Below, piece after piece: positions 24,801-36,914 of a DNA stretch of 64,000 nt. Under the pieces are notes generated by a model that saw only the letters and a program-made list of their open reading frames with translations, had not been told where the DNA came from and made no database searches. This stretch comes from Cheilinus undulatus (Eukaryota; Chordata; Actinopteri; Labriformes; Labridae). Position 1 is the first letter of the stretch. Each line of letters begins with the position of its first letter. Where the stretch lies: assembly GCF_018320785.1 (NCBI RefSeq), contig NC_054866.1, positions 28,311,000-28,374,999 of the forward strand, written 5' to 3'. Both the position numbers and the translations under genes were made by a program.

Positions 24801-27800
24801 CCTTGATAACCAAGCAAGTAGACTCATGATACATTTATGGATTAAATTGTCATTGCAATCGCAGACCGTCCAGTGAAACCGCAACCGCACATTGTTACCA
24901 AATCGTGCAGCACTAGTGGCCACTACACCCCATACCTACGGGCAATTTAGAGACACAGCTTATCTCAGCAAGCATGTCTTTTGCCAATAGGAGGAAACTG
25001 AGAGACCCTACACATACACAGGGAGAACATGTAAAAACCACACACTGATAAGCCGTGTGGCAGGGATTCTAGGAACCTTCTTGCTGTGAGGCATTAATCC
25101 CTGCAACACCATACAGCCCTTGTGTAATGTCTCAAACAAAACATTTCATTCTGCTGTCTTCAACAGGCATATGTATCACATATGGAGAATCTTTGCTGTG
25201 TAAAATGCAGATGTAAATTGTCTGACTGCATCCAAATGAGCTGTATAGGATATATTTGTTGGCACTGGTGGTCTAGTTTGCTATTGTAGCTCATAAAGAC
25301 TTATTATTACTTATTACACTCAAACAACAAATTTCATGGGGCACCAGTAGTCCAGTGGTTGTGTCCATGCACCCTATGTACAGATAAGATAAGCTGAGAT
25401 GTAAGACAAGATGTAAAGAGAAAAATGAGAAAAACTTTATTGTCCCACAGAGTGAGAAATTTGTCTTGGGCTCTTCCCCTAGCTGTGGCCATAAACAACA
25501 ATCAACAACATACACATTACACATGAAAAACACTTTGACATAAGACATTGAGTATTGAGAAATAATTCCCTTAAAATCTAGAATTTAAAATCCATATTCT
25601 CAGAGCACCAGTACAAAAATGCAAAGAGAAATCACAGTCCAATCCATGCCTTTCTTATTTGCTGCTATTTAAGAACTGTATAGACACAGGGATTCATGAA
25701 TTTTTAAACCTTTTCAGTCTACAACAGAGAACCCTGAACGTCTTACCTGAGGGCAGCAGTTCATACTCTGGAGATAAAACATGACATGGATCATTTACAA
25801 TCTCAGTGGCCGGCCTGAGAGCAGCCTGCTCAAAATAGTACGCAGGGATGTGTGATTTTTACCTCCTTTTTTTTCCCATTCAGTATTAATCAGTCACATC
25901 AGTTTGGATTATAAGTGCACAGACAGGTTACCAAACCAGGCTGCTGTATCATACCGGATTAGACTTATTAAGACAGCCTGATAGAAAATAAACCTAAACT
26001 TATGGTTGACTCCATGAACCCTCAGACAATGTAGGAAATGTAACTGTTATTGTAATCTGCTACTGAAACTCTCTACATGTGTGTAGCAGGTTGGTGAATT
26101 ATCAATGAAAACATCATGATTTTTAAAGGGGACATATTATGCAAAAATCACTTTTTCAGGTTTTTCTAACAAAAATATGTGCTCCTGGCCTGTCCACAAT
26201 CCCCTCAAGTACCAGAAAAATCCATTCCCTTCCACCCTCTCTTTCTCCAGCTCTCAAGAAATGTGTGCTGAAACAAGCCGTTCTCAGATTTTACCCTCAT
26301 GATGTCACATGGGGAGTAAGCACCTGCCCCCAGGTTTAGTTGGCCCTCTCCGCTTGGAGGAAAGTTCCACCCTCATCTCCTGATCTTCCTCTCCCAGCTG
26401 CCAGCTGAGATGCTGGATAGCCCAGTGCGTTACTCTGGTGACTTTGATCAGGGAGATTGATGAATTGAATCCCAGTCAGGTCCTTAACTTTGGATAAAAG
26501 TGGCTGTAACATCAGGAATTCCACATCCATTTCCTGAAAGGGGTGGGTCAGGGGTAGAGTCAGACATTTCGTTAACATTTAGAGCCACCGACACAGAAAC
26601 GGCTCATTCTGAGAAAGGCTGGAAAAGAGGGGTTTTTAGACATGCAAAAATCCAATACTGGAGCTTTTTTTTCAGCAACAAACTTCACATGTATGTTTTG
26701 GGGACCTCTGAGAATAATATAAACTTGTCTTTAAAGGGTAAAATGTGTCCCATTAATATGAGGAGACCTGTGCAATGATGTGGTTGTGGATGGATACTGG
26801 TTTGTAATCTCAGGCCCCCTCTTGGGTCAAACACTATCTCCTCCGTTTTACTGCCATTTAAAACAAGATGGGTTTTTTTCACACCAGTTCAAAAATGATG
26901 TAATTTCTGGGAGGTAGTCAGATGAACTTAAAACACTGAGGCAGCAGCACAAGGTAGTCTGGGTTGCAACAGATCAGCGCCACTGTAACAGAAGCTGTTG
27001 TCCTCAGTGTGGGCAGCCCAGGCTTGGATTCGGCTCGAATGCCTTTCCCACTCTCTCACTCGATCCACTATCCACTGTCCTATCTGTCTATTGAAGGCAT
27101 AAAAGCCCAAAAATATGTTGCCAGGAAAAAAAAAACTCTGCAAGTAATAGGACACCTCACAGGACAGTCCACAGAAAAGCCCATTAAACATTTGCTGCTA
27201 ACAAACATACAATTAATGTTATCAAAATGTAATCACTTAATTTTTTGTACCATGTGCTCTAAAATGATGCCATCTGTTATTTTAATGAATAATAATATCA
27301 AAAGAACTAAAGCTTTAAGAAAAGCACAAATTAAGCATATAGTGTAAGTTCAGGCAGGTCATGAAGTCAAGCACTACCATTATAATTACAACCCTCCTCC
27401 AACCCAGCTCCTCCTCTATTCTGCTTCTAACTCAATCAGTGTCATTCTGTTGTCATTGTTGCCTGCTCTGCTCTGGGTTTATTGCTGCTTCTCTCCCTGC
27501 CTCAGGCTTTCCTTGTAGGCACAGGAAAGGCAGGAATGTTTGCTGTTCCTGCTTGTGATCCCAGAACAGCCACACCGCCACATATATATATATATAAAAA
27601 AAAGTTGGAAAAAAAAACAACAAGAAGTTACCCAATATTTGATGCCAAGGACTTTTATTATTCTTGCCTGATTGAAACAGGTAATAATGTAATAATATAT
27701 TTGACTTTTATTGGGATTGTATGAAAGTTAAGATTACCCTACATTAGATTAGCTTGTAAAAAAAATGCAGCATGAGCCAGAAGCCCCTGGGAACAGGCAT

Positions 27801-30800
27801 CAGATGAAGAAATGGATATGATACATGACTTTTAAACCAGTGTTTTGAGAATTCAAGGTTAAGAACAGTCTCTGATATGTGTTGGTAGTTTGCTTCATGA
27901 ATGTGTGCCTCTAGGCAGAAACACTTGCTCACAAACATCCCTGAGTTTAAGTTTCTGCTGAGAGTTGAAATTCATCTGCTGTCAGGGCGCCTTGAATGAT
28001 TGACAGGCCAGACAGCCTGACCCCCTACAACCCTGTCAGTGACTCTGAAGTATTTTTTTTTTTAATCAGGCTCAATCCACTGCTGTAAAAAAAAGACTAC
28101 CATTCACCAGTTGGATTCATTATGCTCACAGAATTCATTTCCAAATCTCATGTCAGTCCATTCATTTCTGTACTGCACTGACATGAGATTTAATCCACCT
28201 GGTATCTAAAACTGCCTGTGTGCCAGATTTAATGTCATATGATATTTGGATTAACCAAATCACAGTTCACCATTTAGCTTTATTTCTGAAAAAGAAAATC
28301 AGACAACCATGTGGTGAACAAAAAATTTCCCAGATCAGACAGGCTGATCTGTACAGAGAGCCTAACGTCTGTCTGTTTAATGACACAATGAACAGCTGGA
28401 TAGAAATAGAAAAGAACAGACGATACTTTTGTCAGTTTTTGCAAAGATTTGTCATTGTGTGAATATGTGCCATTTAAGGTAACGCATTAAGACAAGGAGG
28501 CACATTGAGGGCTATTCTAAGACACTTTCAACTCAACATATGCGTAATTAAAGTAAACTCAGTAGAGCTACATTAACTCTTGTGTTGTCTCAGGGTCAAA
28601 AATGATATTCCCCAGTCTTATTTAAATTTGTTTAACCAAGAGAACCTCATTAAGGCTTAAAATAGAACTGCAAGGGTGACTTGGCCAAGACAAGAAGCAG
28701 CACAAAAATCAGAGTCATTCAAACACATCTCTTGGGATTTTGTTTTGCATCTGTTATATTTCTTATCTAATTTTGTTGTTCATACCCAATTTGGTAGGGA
28801 TTGATGGTAAAAAATTTTGAAAAAGACCAGTGTTCGCAGCCACATTCCTCATTGTACAGTAATAATAATAATAATATCTTGAATTTATAAAGCGCCTTTC
28901 AAGAAACCCAAGGACGCTTTACAGGAACACATAGACATGGACAAACTATGTGAGGGGTAGGATGAGTGTAAGGGCTGGTGTAGTGAAGACTGTAGGCTGT
29001 GGTGAACAGGTGGTGCTTGAGACGTTTTTTGAAAATGTCCAGAGATGGAGCGCTACGGATGTCAGTAAATAAATAATTGCTAAACAATGTCACCATTGTC
29101 AGCAAAAATTTGTCCTGAAGGTGTCTGTGACGATGGGAAGGTCTGTTTGCAACAGGAGATAAAACCCATCTACAACATGACTGAAGTAACAAAAACTACA
29201 GACTAAGGCAATCAAACGGAAGTCAACCTCTTTAAAACAAATGTTCTTGGAAATCACCTGGGAGAAAATGTGTGACAGGTTTTCCACGAAGAAATTCCCC
29301 TTTACAACACCATCAATGTGCTGAATTCTCAAGTGTGAACCTTTAAAAATGGCTGTAAAGTGTTTGATTATCTAACACAAATACAACATAAATGTTTTTT
29401 TTAGCTGATGAATTAATTCTGCTCATATTGCAACAAGCATTTCTCCCTTTTTTTCAGCCTCTATTTGTTTGCTGTGCAGTCCCTCTCAAAACAAATTGCA
29501 CAGTGGGTAGTTTTTGTGAGTGAATATTGATTTCAGTGAGGAATTCTTCTATGGCTGATATATCTTATCAAGGTTACAGTGCAGTTTTTTTTCTTCTGAG
29601 TATGACAAATAATGTAGCAGGACATCGCTGGCCTAGCTGGGCTTTAGACTGGCAGCCTTTGATGTAAAGTTTCAGATTTAGCCTTATAAATTATGTATGC
29701 GCTCACTGAAAATGTGCTGCAAACTGCATTGAGCATCTGTTATGTTAACCAGCCGCAGCGGCAAACACAAAATGTCAGAACAGAGCTCTAATAAGATGTT
29801 AGAGCATCTATAAGATGAAATGTGATATCTCTCGCTCTGTGTAACGAATTGTTTTTTGTCTTTCTCTTGTGATTTTCAGAGCTGACAAATGAGCTGAAGG
29901 TGAAGCCTCCAGGCAGAAGCCAAATAGGTATGCTTAAAAGTCTCTTCAGTGCTCATAACCTCTTCTAAATACACGTTTTTAAAACCCTCGCCATTTCTAT
30001 TAGGAATCAGAGCTCGATCTGAGCCTGCTTTATATGATCTTGCATTTTTGCTGTCTTACTTTTTTATAGGATATGCAAAGACAGACATGTCTGCTTGTTT
30101 TTAGCCTCAACCCCCAATCTGCTATCACTCTTTGCCTGCACCCTTCTGTCCTCACACCCAGCCAACCGCAGGAGAAAAATCCCTGTCAGCCACCTTCTCA
30201 ACCATCCTTCCTGTCTCTCTTTATTTCCCTGTCCACAATGACAAGCGAGATACAGGCCAGATCATGAGTGCAAGCTGCCTCTGTGTTTCTCTTTATGTAT
30301 ATTTTAGCTTTTTTTACACTTTCCCTGCATGTATTCAGCAAAGCTGTGACATATTTAGCTCATAGCTGACATTAGCAGGACTGTTTGTAGCATCCAGATG
30401 CAGGGATAGGCACCATTTTGTCACAGCGAATCAGAAAGAAAATGTCAAAAGGCTGCATGAACATGAAGCAGAGTCAAGCTTGGCTGAGCCTCTCCCTATT
30501 TTCCCTAGGACAGGTTATCCCTCCCTCTGATCCATCAATACAGCAACAGCCCTTTGCTTCCCCTCACCACACCCACCCGGACAAATTGATCCATTCGCTT
30601 TTTCTTTTCCTGCTCTCGTTTTTCCCCGGGCTGTCCCAGAGGAGGTGTCCGCTTACAGACTTCACTGAGACGTGGAGCCTGGGAAAAGAGAGAGGAAGAG
30701 GTGGAAGGTAATGAGAGGTAGTGAGAAGAGCCGTTAAGGGAGCTGCAGATATAGAGGACAGGAATGGATGAATATGAAGATCATATTAGGTGGTATGGTC

Positions 30801-33351
30801 TATAGTTAGCATATGAGATAGGGCTGGGTGTGGTGACAGGCGACACAAATCCTGAGATGGATCAATCCTGAGATTATCCATCCTGGAAGACAGAGGGAGA
30901 GAGGCGAGCGGGGCAATTGAAGTGAAGGACAAAAAAAAATACAATGAGGGGATTCATATGGACGGATTATATGGCAGGAAATTGTGAGAAAAAAGGAAAG
31001 CTCTAAAATGTAGCTGCTTTGACCTCAAGCCAAAGGCTTTTATCAATCTATAAAGCACCTTTTTATTACATTTCAGCCGAATATGAATTCAAATCTTTAA
31101 AGTTTCACCTCCCTCCACCCTCTGGGATTCTCCTGCCCAGCTAACCTGACCTATTTCTGCCGGCTGATGCGACACCACCCGCCCTCTGAGGATGTAATCT
31201 CCTTCTCCTCTGGCAAGCTGCAGCTCAGTCAGCCCTGAGGTTGCAGCTCTGACTTTTTCTTCCACACCTACCGCTCCTCTGGGGAATATTACAGGAATGA
31301 AAGGTGTCTACAGAGGCAGAAAAAAAGGAACAATAAGCAGTAAGTGTGTTAAACCTGACCCTGACAGAGAGGTGCAAGTTCATTCAGAGGGGAAGTAACA
31401 GGGTTTTATCTACCAAAATAACAGCACTAGTGGATGTCATAGAATTAAACCAGTGGACTTTTAAGGAACAATTGCATGGACTTACTTCAGGTATAGTGTG
31501 CTATATATAGTAGGTACCGTTTTCCTCTAAATAGTAAGAAAAACTGGGCTGGCTTGTTTTCTCTCTTTTTTCATCTCACATTAGATCACATTCTTAGTTG
31601 TCAGGCAAAATGACAGATTTTTGGATTCAAGCTCTTAGTGCGAGTTGATATGTAATTTCTGGTAAGATAGCACAAGCAGGCTCCAACATCAGATCTGTCT
31701 CAGTAGCTATGAGTGAAATTGTTTTTGGAAAAATTAAACATCAAACAGGCGTGTGGAAAATTAAAGAGACTCAAACGCATAATCAAAAAGACTTGGTGCA
31801 TTGCTACATTATAGCCTCAAAAGTTTGAATTAAAATAAGGTTGTATTACAATGTGAAAGAGAGTTAAAGAGGCTGAAGTTTGTTGCAGGGCTCTTGTGTT
31901 AAATCACTTTGATTTTAAAGGTGACAGTATGACCATGCAGGGGTTAGTGCTGATGCCACAGCAAGAAGGTTAACGACTCGCCGACCAGGTTGATCTTGAT
32001 CAGACAAAAGCTTTTCGACCAATCAACCAACCGATCAACTGAATGGAGGCTGTCAGCCCTAGTAATCCATTGACCCACTGACTGCAAGGCTGAGCTCAAC
32101 CAGACTTGGACTCGTGCATGGGGGCGATGGGTTTGCTGAGCAAGACAGTTTGACCTTCCCGGTATCTGAACAGAAGTCAGAGTCTTTTGGTCTTTGATCC
32201 TCCCAGTCTTCCTACACTCTTGTGAGGCCTGGCCGTTGACTGATGAAGGCACCAACTGGACTCCTTTGTGAGTCCAGTCAGTGTGGTGTGGTATCATTGG
32301 TTAGACTGTGTGTCTAATAATGATGTGCTTAGGAGAGCGGGATGGGAAGGGTCAGCTGCTTGATGTGGGAACAGGAACCCGGCGTGCTTTCCAGGGCCTG
32401 ATCCAGCTTGCCTCATACTGGGTGCCCATGACCCAGTGGGCTACTCCAGTCGCCAAGAATGGTTATTTCTAATTATCGTTGTGAATTAATAAACTGTTTG
32501 TAGATACAGTAAATATCAGGGAGTGTATCTAAGGAATATTTTGGTGTTAGATGACAATGAAGAAATTTACTCCCCGAGGTGTGCTTGTTGACTATTAACA
32601 CTAACATTTCTGTTTAATCTCTTTGCCAGAGCTACAGGAAGAAGAGGAGCTCCTGGAGGCCCAATACCGACAGATGGAAAACCGTCTGGCCGAGCGGGAG
32701 AGCACCTTAGGAGAGCTTCATAAGGAGCTGAGTCATAAGGGGGTTCTGGTGGGAGCCCTCAGAGCCAATCTCAAGGAAAAGGAGCGCCATTTCCTAGAGG
32801 AGCTTAAACGCCGCAGCCACTGCTCCACCATCCTCAACACAGAGCTGCAGAAACAAACAGAGGCAGCAGCGTACCTCTCCTTCCAGCTGCACGCTGCCAG
32901 GCAGAAACTACACCACCAGCGGATGCAGCAGAGGCAGGGACTCCTCAGCAGAGCCAACAGCCAGGGGTCCCAGTATGGTGCTGAGCAGAACTCCGTTTCC
33001 TCTCCACTGATGCCATCAGGAGCTTCCCCTTCCTCCCCTGTGGTCAAACCTAAGCGTAAGAGTGTGAGGGCATCTTCGAGAGTAGAGCGTGCCCGCGAGT
33101 GTGTGCCTATAGAGAAAGTGCTGGGCCCCGCAGAGCCCACGGCCATGCCTGACCCTGCGCTCTTCCTCCACCCACGAAGGCACAGGGCTCGCTCTCGGCA
33201 CACTGCGGCACAGAGACAGCCTTCGCTTGGCCTGGAGAAGGAGGATGAGGAGGAAGGAGGAGGGGAGGGGCCAGTGGAGCCCCAGGAAGAAGCTGCAAAA
33301 CTGGTTTCTTCAGCTGCAGCGCCCCCTGCTGCTGAAACCAAAGCAGATTAA
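18706..33351 (+). CDS. ccdc92b: CCDC92-family coiled-coil protein, complete coding gene (3 coding exons)
   Basis: Coding exons are 18706-18838, 29880-29927 and 32630-33351. They total 903 nt, giving 300 aa plus stop; both introns are phase 1 and use GT-AG. The N-terminal half is predicted coiled coil: RSMVFLRQEHLTLLHGLH at residues 16-33 and, later, GALRANLKEKERHFLEELK. These match the CCDC92 layout, where a leucine-rich heptad region is followed by LKEKE..FLEELK, SFQLHAARQKL and then a basic, disordered tail. The family hallmark AMPDP plus a hydrophobic/aromatic pair is present as AMPDPALFL. CCDC92 is a centriole-associated protein that binds CEP164 in human cells; CCDC92B is the poorly studied paralog next to CLUH on human 17p13.3 (recalled), which is why I prefer the b symbol. 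The C terminus is acidic, with a KEDEEEGGGEG run. The ATG at 18706 is in good context (AGCCATGG) and is the first in the exon. Confidence 0.85.
18839..20699. other. ccdc92b intron 1, proximal part
   Basis: Non-coding. It has a (TG)n run at 19908-19947 (see below). No exon-like frame with splice sites is visible, and the open frames here are low-complexity or repeat-derived. Confidence 0.5.
19908..19947. repeat. (TG)n microsatellite
   Basis: GTGTGTGGGTGTCTGTGTGTGTG..., an interrupted TG repeat. The reverse-strand frame reads a histidine-threonine run, which is an artefact of the repeat. Confidence 0.9.
20700..21958 (+). mobile_element. Decayed Tc1-family transposon with internal deletion
   Basis: The ends are long inverted repeats. 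The left has CAAAAAGTTAAACTTCCATA and the right ends with ATATGGAAGTTTCCC...ATCACAGGGAAA. The C-terminal transposase region is readable at 21471-21620 as DWPANWPDLNPIENLW followed by KRKMRN, the DDE transposase block around the last catalytic acid (DLNPIEN). Earlier parts are out of frame with many stops. Compared with the sister copy at 52780-55552, about 220 bases of mid-transposase sequence are missing at roughly 21470. The copy is not functional. Confidence 0.8.
21959..24840. other. ccdc92b intron 1, middle part
   Basis: AT-rich, non-coding, with no recognised repeat ends and no supported exon. A short AGTAAA-type repeat lies at about 24688-24708. Confidence 0.45.
24841..25110 (-). repeat. 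Old interspersed repeat fragments
   Basis: The start (GCAATCGCAGACCGTCC...AATCGTGCAGCACTA) resembles the CTGCACGAT-type fish DNA element in reverse. The rest (GGGAGAACATGTAAAAACC, CCTTCTTGCTGTGAGGC) is the widespread fish repeat in which a header with GGGAGAACATGCAAAC precedes CTTGCTGTGAGGC. Both identifications are from recall. The sequence is heavily decayed and non-coding. Confidence 0.45.
25338..25480 (+). mobile_element. Possible SINE with tRNA-like head
   Basis: GGGGCACCAGTAGTCCAGTGGTTGTG has the form of a tRNA-derived A-box region. It is followed by an A-rich middle and the block AAAACTTTATTGTCCCACAG, a form typical of the 3' tails that fish SINEs share with LINEs. No B box or target-site duplication could be confirmed. 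Confidence 0.35.
26127..26751. mobile_element. Non-autonomous DNA transposon of about 625 bp
   Basis: It opens with AGGGGACATATTATGCAAAA and ends with AAAGGGTAAAATGTGTCCC, so the two ends are inverted around GGGACA. The interior is non-coding. The opening sequence is a common fish repeat end (recalled). It sits inside ccdc92b intron 1. Confidence 0.55.
26752..28855. other. ccdc92b intron 1, distal part
   Basis: Non-coding. A (TA)n run lies at 27582-27595 and A/T-rich runs are common. No exon or clear repeat end is seen. Confidence 0.45.
28856..29190 (-). repeat. Interspersed repeat, probable LINE-derived fragment
   Basis: After an (AAT)n run the sequence TTTATAAAGCGCCTTTCAAG...CCAAGGACGCTTTACAGG is a motif found in many fish repeats and usually attributed to retroelement 3' regions (recalled). 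The reverse strand has an open frame at 28899-29192 without a domain I recognise. Confidence 0.35.
29880..29927 (+). CDS. ccdc92b: ccdc92b coding exon 2 (48 nt)
   Basis: The acceptor is GATTTTCAG/AGCTGAC and the donor is AATAG/GTATGC. It encodes residues 45-60, reading ELTNELKVKPPGRSQI. The exon is 48 nt with phase 1 on both sides, so skipping it would keep the frame. ELTNELKVK matches the DLTYELTVK of human CCDC92 at the same place. Confidence 0.8.
29928..32629. other. ccdc92b intron 2
   Basis: Non-coding, 2.7 kb. The patch 31970-32060 (GACCAATCAACCAACCGATCAACTG...GGCTGTCAGCCCTAG) looks like the end of an old DNA element. The frames at 30073-30365 and 30418-30711 have no domain, and I do not support them as exons. 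Confidence 0.45.
32630..33351 (+). CDS. ccdc92b: ccdc92b coding exon 3 (terminal)
   Basis: It starts after TTTGCCAG at 32629 and encodes residues 61-300, ending with TAA 33349-33351. It carries the main coiled coil (LQEEEELLEAQYRQMENRL, then LKEKERHFLEELK and FQLHAARQKL), a basic linker (KPKRKSVRASSRVERARE), the AMPDPALFL family motif and an acidic Glu/Gly-rich tail. Codon use is GC-rich compared with flanking DNA. Confidence 0.88.
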
Positions 33352-34079
33352 CAACAACTATGACCTGTGCTTGTGACTGCAGCTTGTATGATTATCTACT
33401 GTCAGACTGTTACTGCTGTTACCTTTGGTCCTGCACCTTGATTGAACTGAGACTGGTTTTAGCTTTTGAATTATATTACACTTATTGTGACACTTTTTTA
33501 AAACAAGGACTTTGATATATAGCGTACATTAATTGCAAAGCAAAACTAAGTAAATGTCACTTTAATTCAGTCTTAAAGTTGAATTAGGTATCTGTTTACA
33601 CTGGTGTCACATGCTCATTTTCCTCTGGGGCCTTATTTCAAAGTAACCCCTTTCAGATGAACAGTGATGTGAGTAGCAGACATTTAGTCAGAGTCCTGAT
33701 GTGTGGCCCAACCAACTGTGACCCCTCAAAGTCAACCATAAATCAACCATGTGACCAAATGTTTGTGTGTCCCCTGACTGAGACACAGCTGAAAATACCC
33801 AGAGTGCTGTGCACATCCGTGTTTGTCCTACATGTGAAAACATTTTTTTTTTTTTGGAAAGTAGTGGTTCTTATTATGTTTCAACAACAGCAGACAGGCA
33901 TGGTATTTTTGTTAAATATTTCATCAGTTACAACAGCACATCACATATTTGCTTAAAATATCATTGCTTTAAGATTTTTTTTATGTCTGGTTATACATAT
34001 AAGCCCTAAATCCACTAGTAGCAGCACTTTAGGGAACACCACTGCAAGGGAAAACTTTATTTGATACAAGGCCTGCTAA
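33352..34079 (+). other. ccdc92b: ccdc92b 3' UTR start and flanking sequence
   Basis: No AATAAA is seen directly after the stop. The nearest canonical hexamers are at 35536, inside a transposon, and at 36106-36111, so the 3' end is not resolved. No open frame here is credible. Confidence 0.4.
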
Positions 34080-35777
34080 TACAACCTTAGTTCCAAAAAA
34101 GCTGGGGCACTGTGTGAAATGTAAAAACCTAATGCAATGATTTACAAATCTCATAAACCTATATTTTATTCACAATAGAACATGTACAACACATCAGACG
34201 TTGAAAGTGAGACATTTTACCATTTCAAGAAAAACAACAGCTCATTTGAATTTGATGGCTTCAACACATCTCAAAAAAGTTGGGGCAGGGCAACAAGAAA
34301 CTGGAAAAGTAAGTGTGACCAATGAAAAACAGCTGGAGGAGCATTTAGCAACTAATTAGATTAATTGTCAACAGGTCAGTAATATGACTGAATATAAAAG
34401 GGACATTTTAGAGAGGCAGAGTCTCTCAGAAGTAAAGATGGGCAGAAGTTAACTAATCTGTGTAAAAAAAACAGCATCTAAAAATTGTGGATTAATTTCA
34501 GAAAAATACTCCTCAGTGTAAAATAGTGAAGACATTAAATATCCCACCAAGTACATGATATCATCAAAAAATTCAGAGTATCTGGAGAAATCTGTGCACA
34601 AGGGACATGCAAATCACTGCATCGGTTTAGGAAAACCTCTAGAAATCCCTGTCTGTCAACACAGTTCGGCATGCCATCCACAAATACAAGTTAAAGCTGT
34701 ATAATAACAAAGAAGAAGCCATATTAGAACACGATTCAGAAACTCATTTAAAATGGAATGAGGTGACATGGAAACTGTTCTGTGGTCAGATGAATCAGTT
34801 TTGTTTTTTTGTTTTTTTAAGATTTATTTTTGGGCCTTTTTTGGGCCTTCACTGGATAGAGGAGGACAGTGGATAGACTTGGAAACAGAGAAGAGAGTGG
34901 GGAGAGCCATGCTGTAAAGGGCCACAGGGCAGATTCAAACCCGGGCCACCTGCATACATGGTGCAAGCCTTAAACCGCTCTACCATCTGCGCGCCCAGAT
35001 GAATCAAAATTTGAATTATTTTTTTAAACCACAGACACTGTGTCCTGTAGCATAAAGAGAGGAGGGACCATCCAGCTTTTTAGTAGTGCACAGTTCCAAA
35101 ACCTGCATCTGTGATGGTATGGGGTCGCAACTGTGTCTATGGCGTGGGCAGCTTACACATCTGGAAAAGCACTATCAATGCTGAAAAGCACAGAGGTTTT
35201 AGAGCAACATAAGCTCCCATCCAGACATCTCTTTCAGGGAAGACCTTACACATTTCAGCAAGACGGTGCTAAATCACATATCACATTCATCACAACAGCA
35301 TGGCTTCACCGCAGAAGAGTCCAGGTGCTGAACTGGTCTGCCTGTAGTCCAGGCATTAACCAATAGAAAACATTTGGACAAAATGCACCAAAGTAGACCC
35401 AGGACTGTTGAGCAGCTAGAATCCTACATCAGACAAGAATAGGACAACATTCCTCCCCCAAAACTCCAGCAACGTGTCTCCTCAATTCCCAGACATTGAC
35501 AAACTGATGTTAAAGAAGAAAGGATGCCACACAGTAATAAATAAGGCCCTGTCCCTACTTTTTTAGATGTATTGCTGCCATGAAATTTTAAATGAGTTAA
35601 TATTTTTCATGAAATGGTAAAATATCTCAATTTCAACATCTGATATGTTGTTTATGTTCTACTGTGAAATATAGATAAAGTTTGATTGATGGATTTATGA
35701 AAAATATGGGTTAATGAGATTTGCAAATAATTGCATTTTATTTTTATTTACATTTTATACAGCGACTTGGGGTTGTA
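34080..35777 (+). mobile_element. Degenerate Tc1/mariner-superfamily element carrying a nested SINE
   Basis: It is bounded by TACAACC at 34080-34086 and GGTTGTA at 35771-35777, inverted and consistent with TA target duplication. The inner ends agree further (GTGTGAAATGTAAAAA against ATTTACATTTTATACAG). The left end has TTCCAAAAAAGCTGGGGCACTG, while the right end lacks roughly 13 matching bases. Transposase remnants on the + strand at 35111-35370 read VWG and PYTFQQDGAKSH, then VLNWSACSPG, the usual spacing of the second and third DDE blocks. Stops and frameshifts make it a dead copy. A SINE inserted at 34798-34995 splits it. Confidence 0.7.
34798..34995 (-). mobile_element. tRNA-derived SINE nested in the mariner-type element
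   Basis: The element is flanked by perfect 11-bp direct repeats, CAGATGAATCA, at 34787-34797 and 34996-35006. On the minus strand it begins GGCGCGCAGATGGTAGAGCGG (an A-box-like head), then a B-box-like GGTTTGAATCTGCCC, and ends in a poly-A-like stretch (read on the plus strand as GTTTTTTTAAG). A TTTATTTTTGGGCC unit precedes the tail. Two relatives lie at 45640-45776 and 59508-59685 in the same orientation. Confidence 0.8.
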
Positions 35778-36914
35778 GTATTGCATTTTGTCTTCAGTAT
35801 ACAAGGTACTGATTGCAGGTAAATGTAGCAACATTAGCAACAGCTAGCTTACCCAACATTTTAATCAAGTTAGCCTCTGGTTAAATCGATGAAATGAAAA
35901 TGCAGACACAATCACAATATTGGCTTAAAGCTCATGTAAGGTACTTTGGTTTTGTGTAGATATGGCACACCCTGTGTATTGAAGTGGTATGTCTTATGTC
36001 TTTACAGCTGTTGTCTTGTACATGTGTGAGTTTACTGACAAATCTCATCCTGCTTTCTTTTAAGAATCAAAGATTTCACTCACTCCGTGGATGTGTGCAG
36101 TGGGAAATAAAGGGGAAAAGGCTGTTTTATTAGTGTGTGGCTTATAAGTCTGACACGTACCCCACTGCAGCAGTTTTAGGCATTAGAAATGACTTCTAAT
36201 CAGTCTTGTTGTTTATGGACTTGTTCACATTTGTGAAACATTTGGAAGCATAAATGCAAAATTCAGTCCATTTCATAACCAACTTAAAACCTCTGACAGC
36301 AGCTCTAACACTTTTATACGTAGGCGTTATCTGTGGTGCAGATGAATTAATACACTTTTTTCAGGCTGAGGAATGTAATATAATAAAGACACACACAACC
36401 AAAATAAAGATGCACACCATAATACATGGTACATCATAATGTATGTAATATATTCTTTTCTCAAAATATACATATACACATATTTAGAATGTATTGCAGC
36501 TTAATTTCATATTTGAAAAAGCAGTTAAAATCGGATAAAAATTTCCCTTTAAAGCTTCTATGAGCACTTTTAACAGGTTGTGAAACAAAAGGAAAGTGAC
36601 TTCATGCATTAATATGACTTTAAAAAAACAACAAATGAGTTTATTAGTGAGAATAGTTAGTTGTTTTGTGTGGAAATTTTTAATACCTGTAACCACTTCT
36701 TTGTGGCAGGTGTCAGGTGAGGAGATCAGTTATGACTATGAGCTTTTGTTTACATTTTCTAAAGCAGCTGTTTTTAAAAATTGATTTTTTGACTCTTAGG
36801 ATAGCAGGATGATTTTTTTAATGAAAAGGGGACAAGCTCAATATAGAGACAAGATGTGCTGTGGTCCTGAAGGAGCGCCAAAATTAACACAAACCAAAAA
36901 TTACTCACAGGAGA
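35778..36914. other. Intergenic sequence
   Basis: Non-coding. It contains an AATAAA at 36106-36111 that could be a late ccdc92b polyadenylation signal, but nothing else supports it. Confidence 0.4.

Noticed and set aside
30418..30711. 97-aa + strand frame in ccdc92b intron 2
   Set aside because: Low-complexity, no splice junctions that would fit the phase-1 introns and no family similarity.
32733..33341. 202-aa minus-strand open frame
   Set aside because: It is the shadow of the GC-rich ccdc92b terminal exon on the + strand, which has family motifs and splice support.
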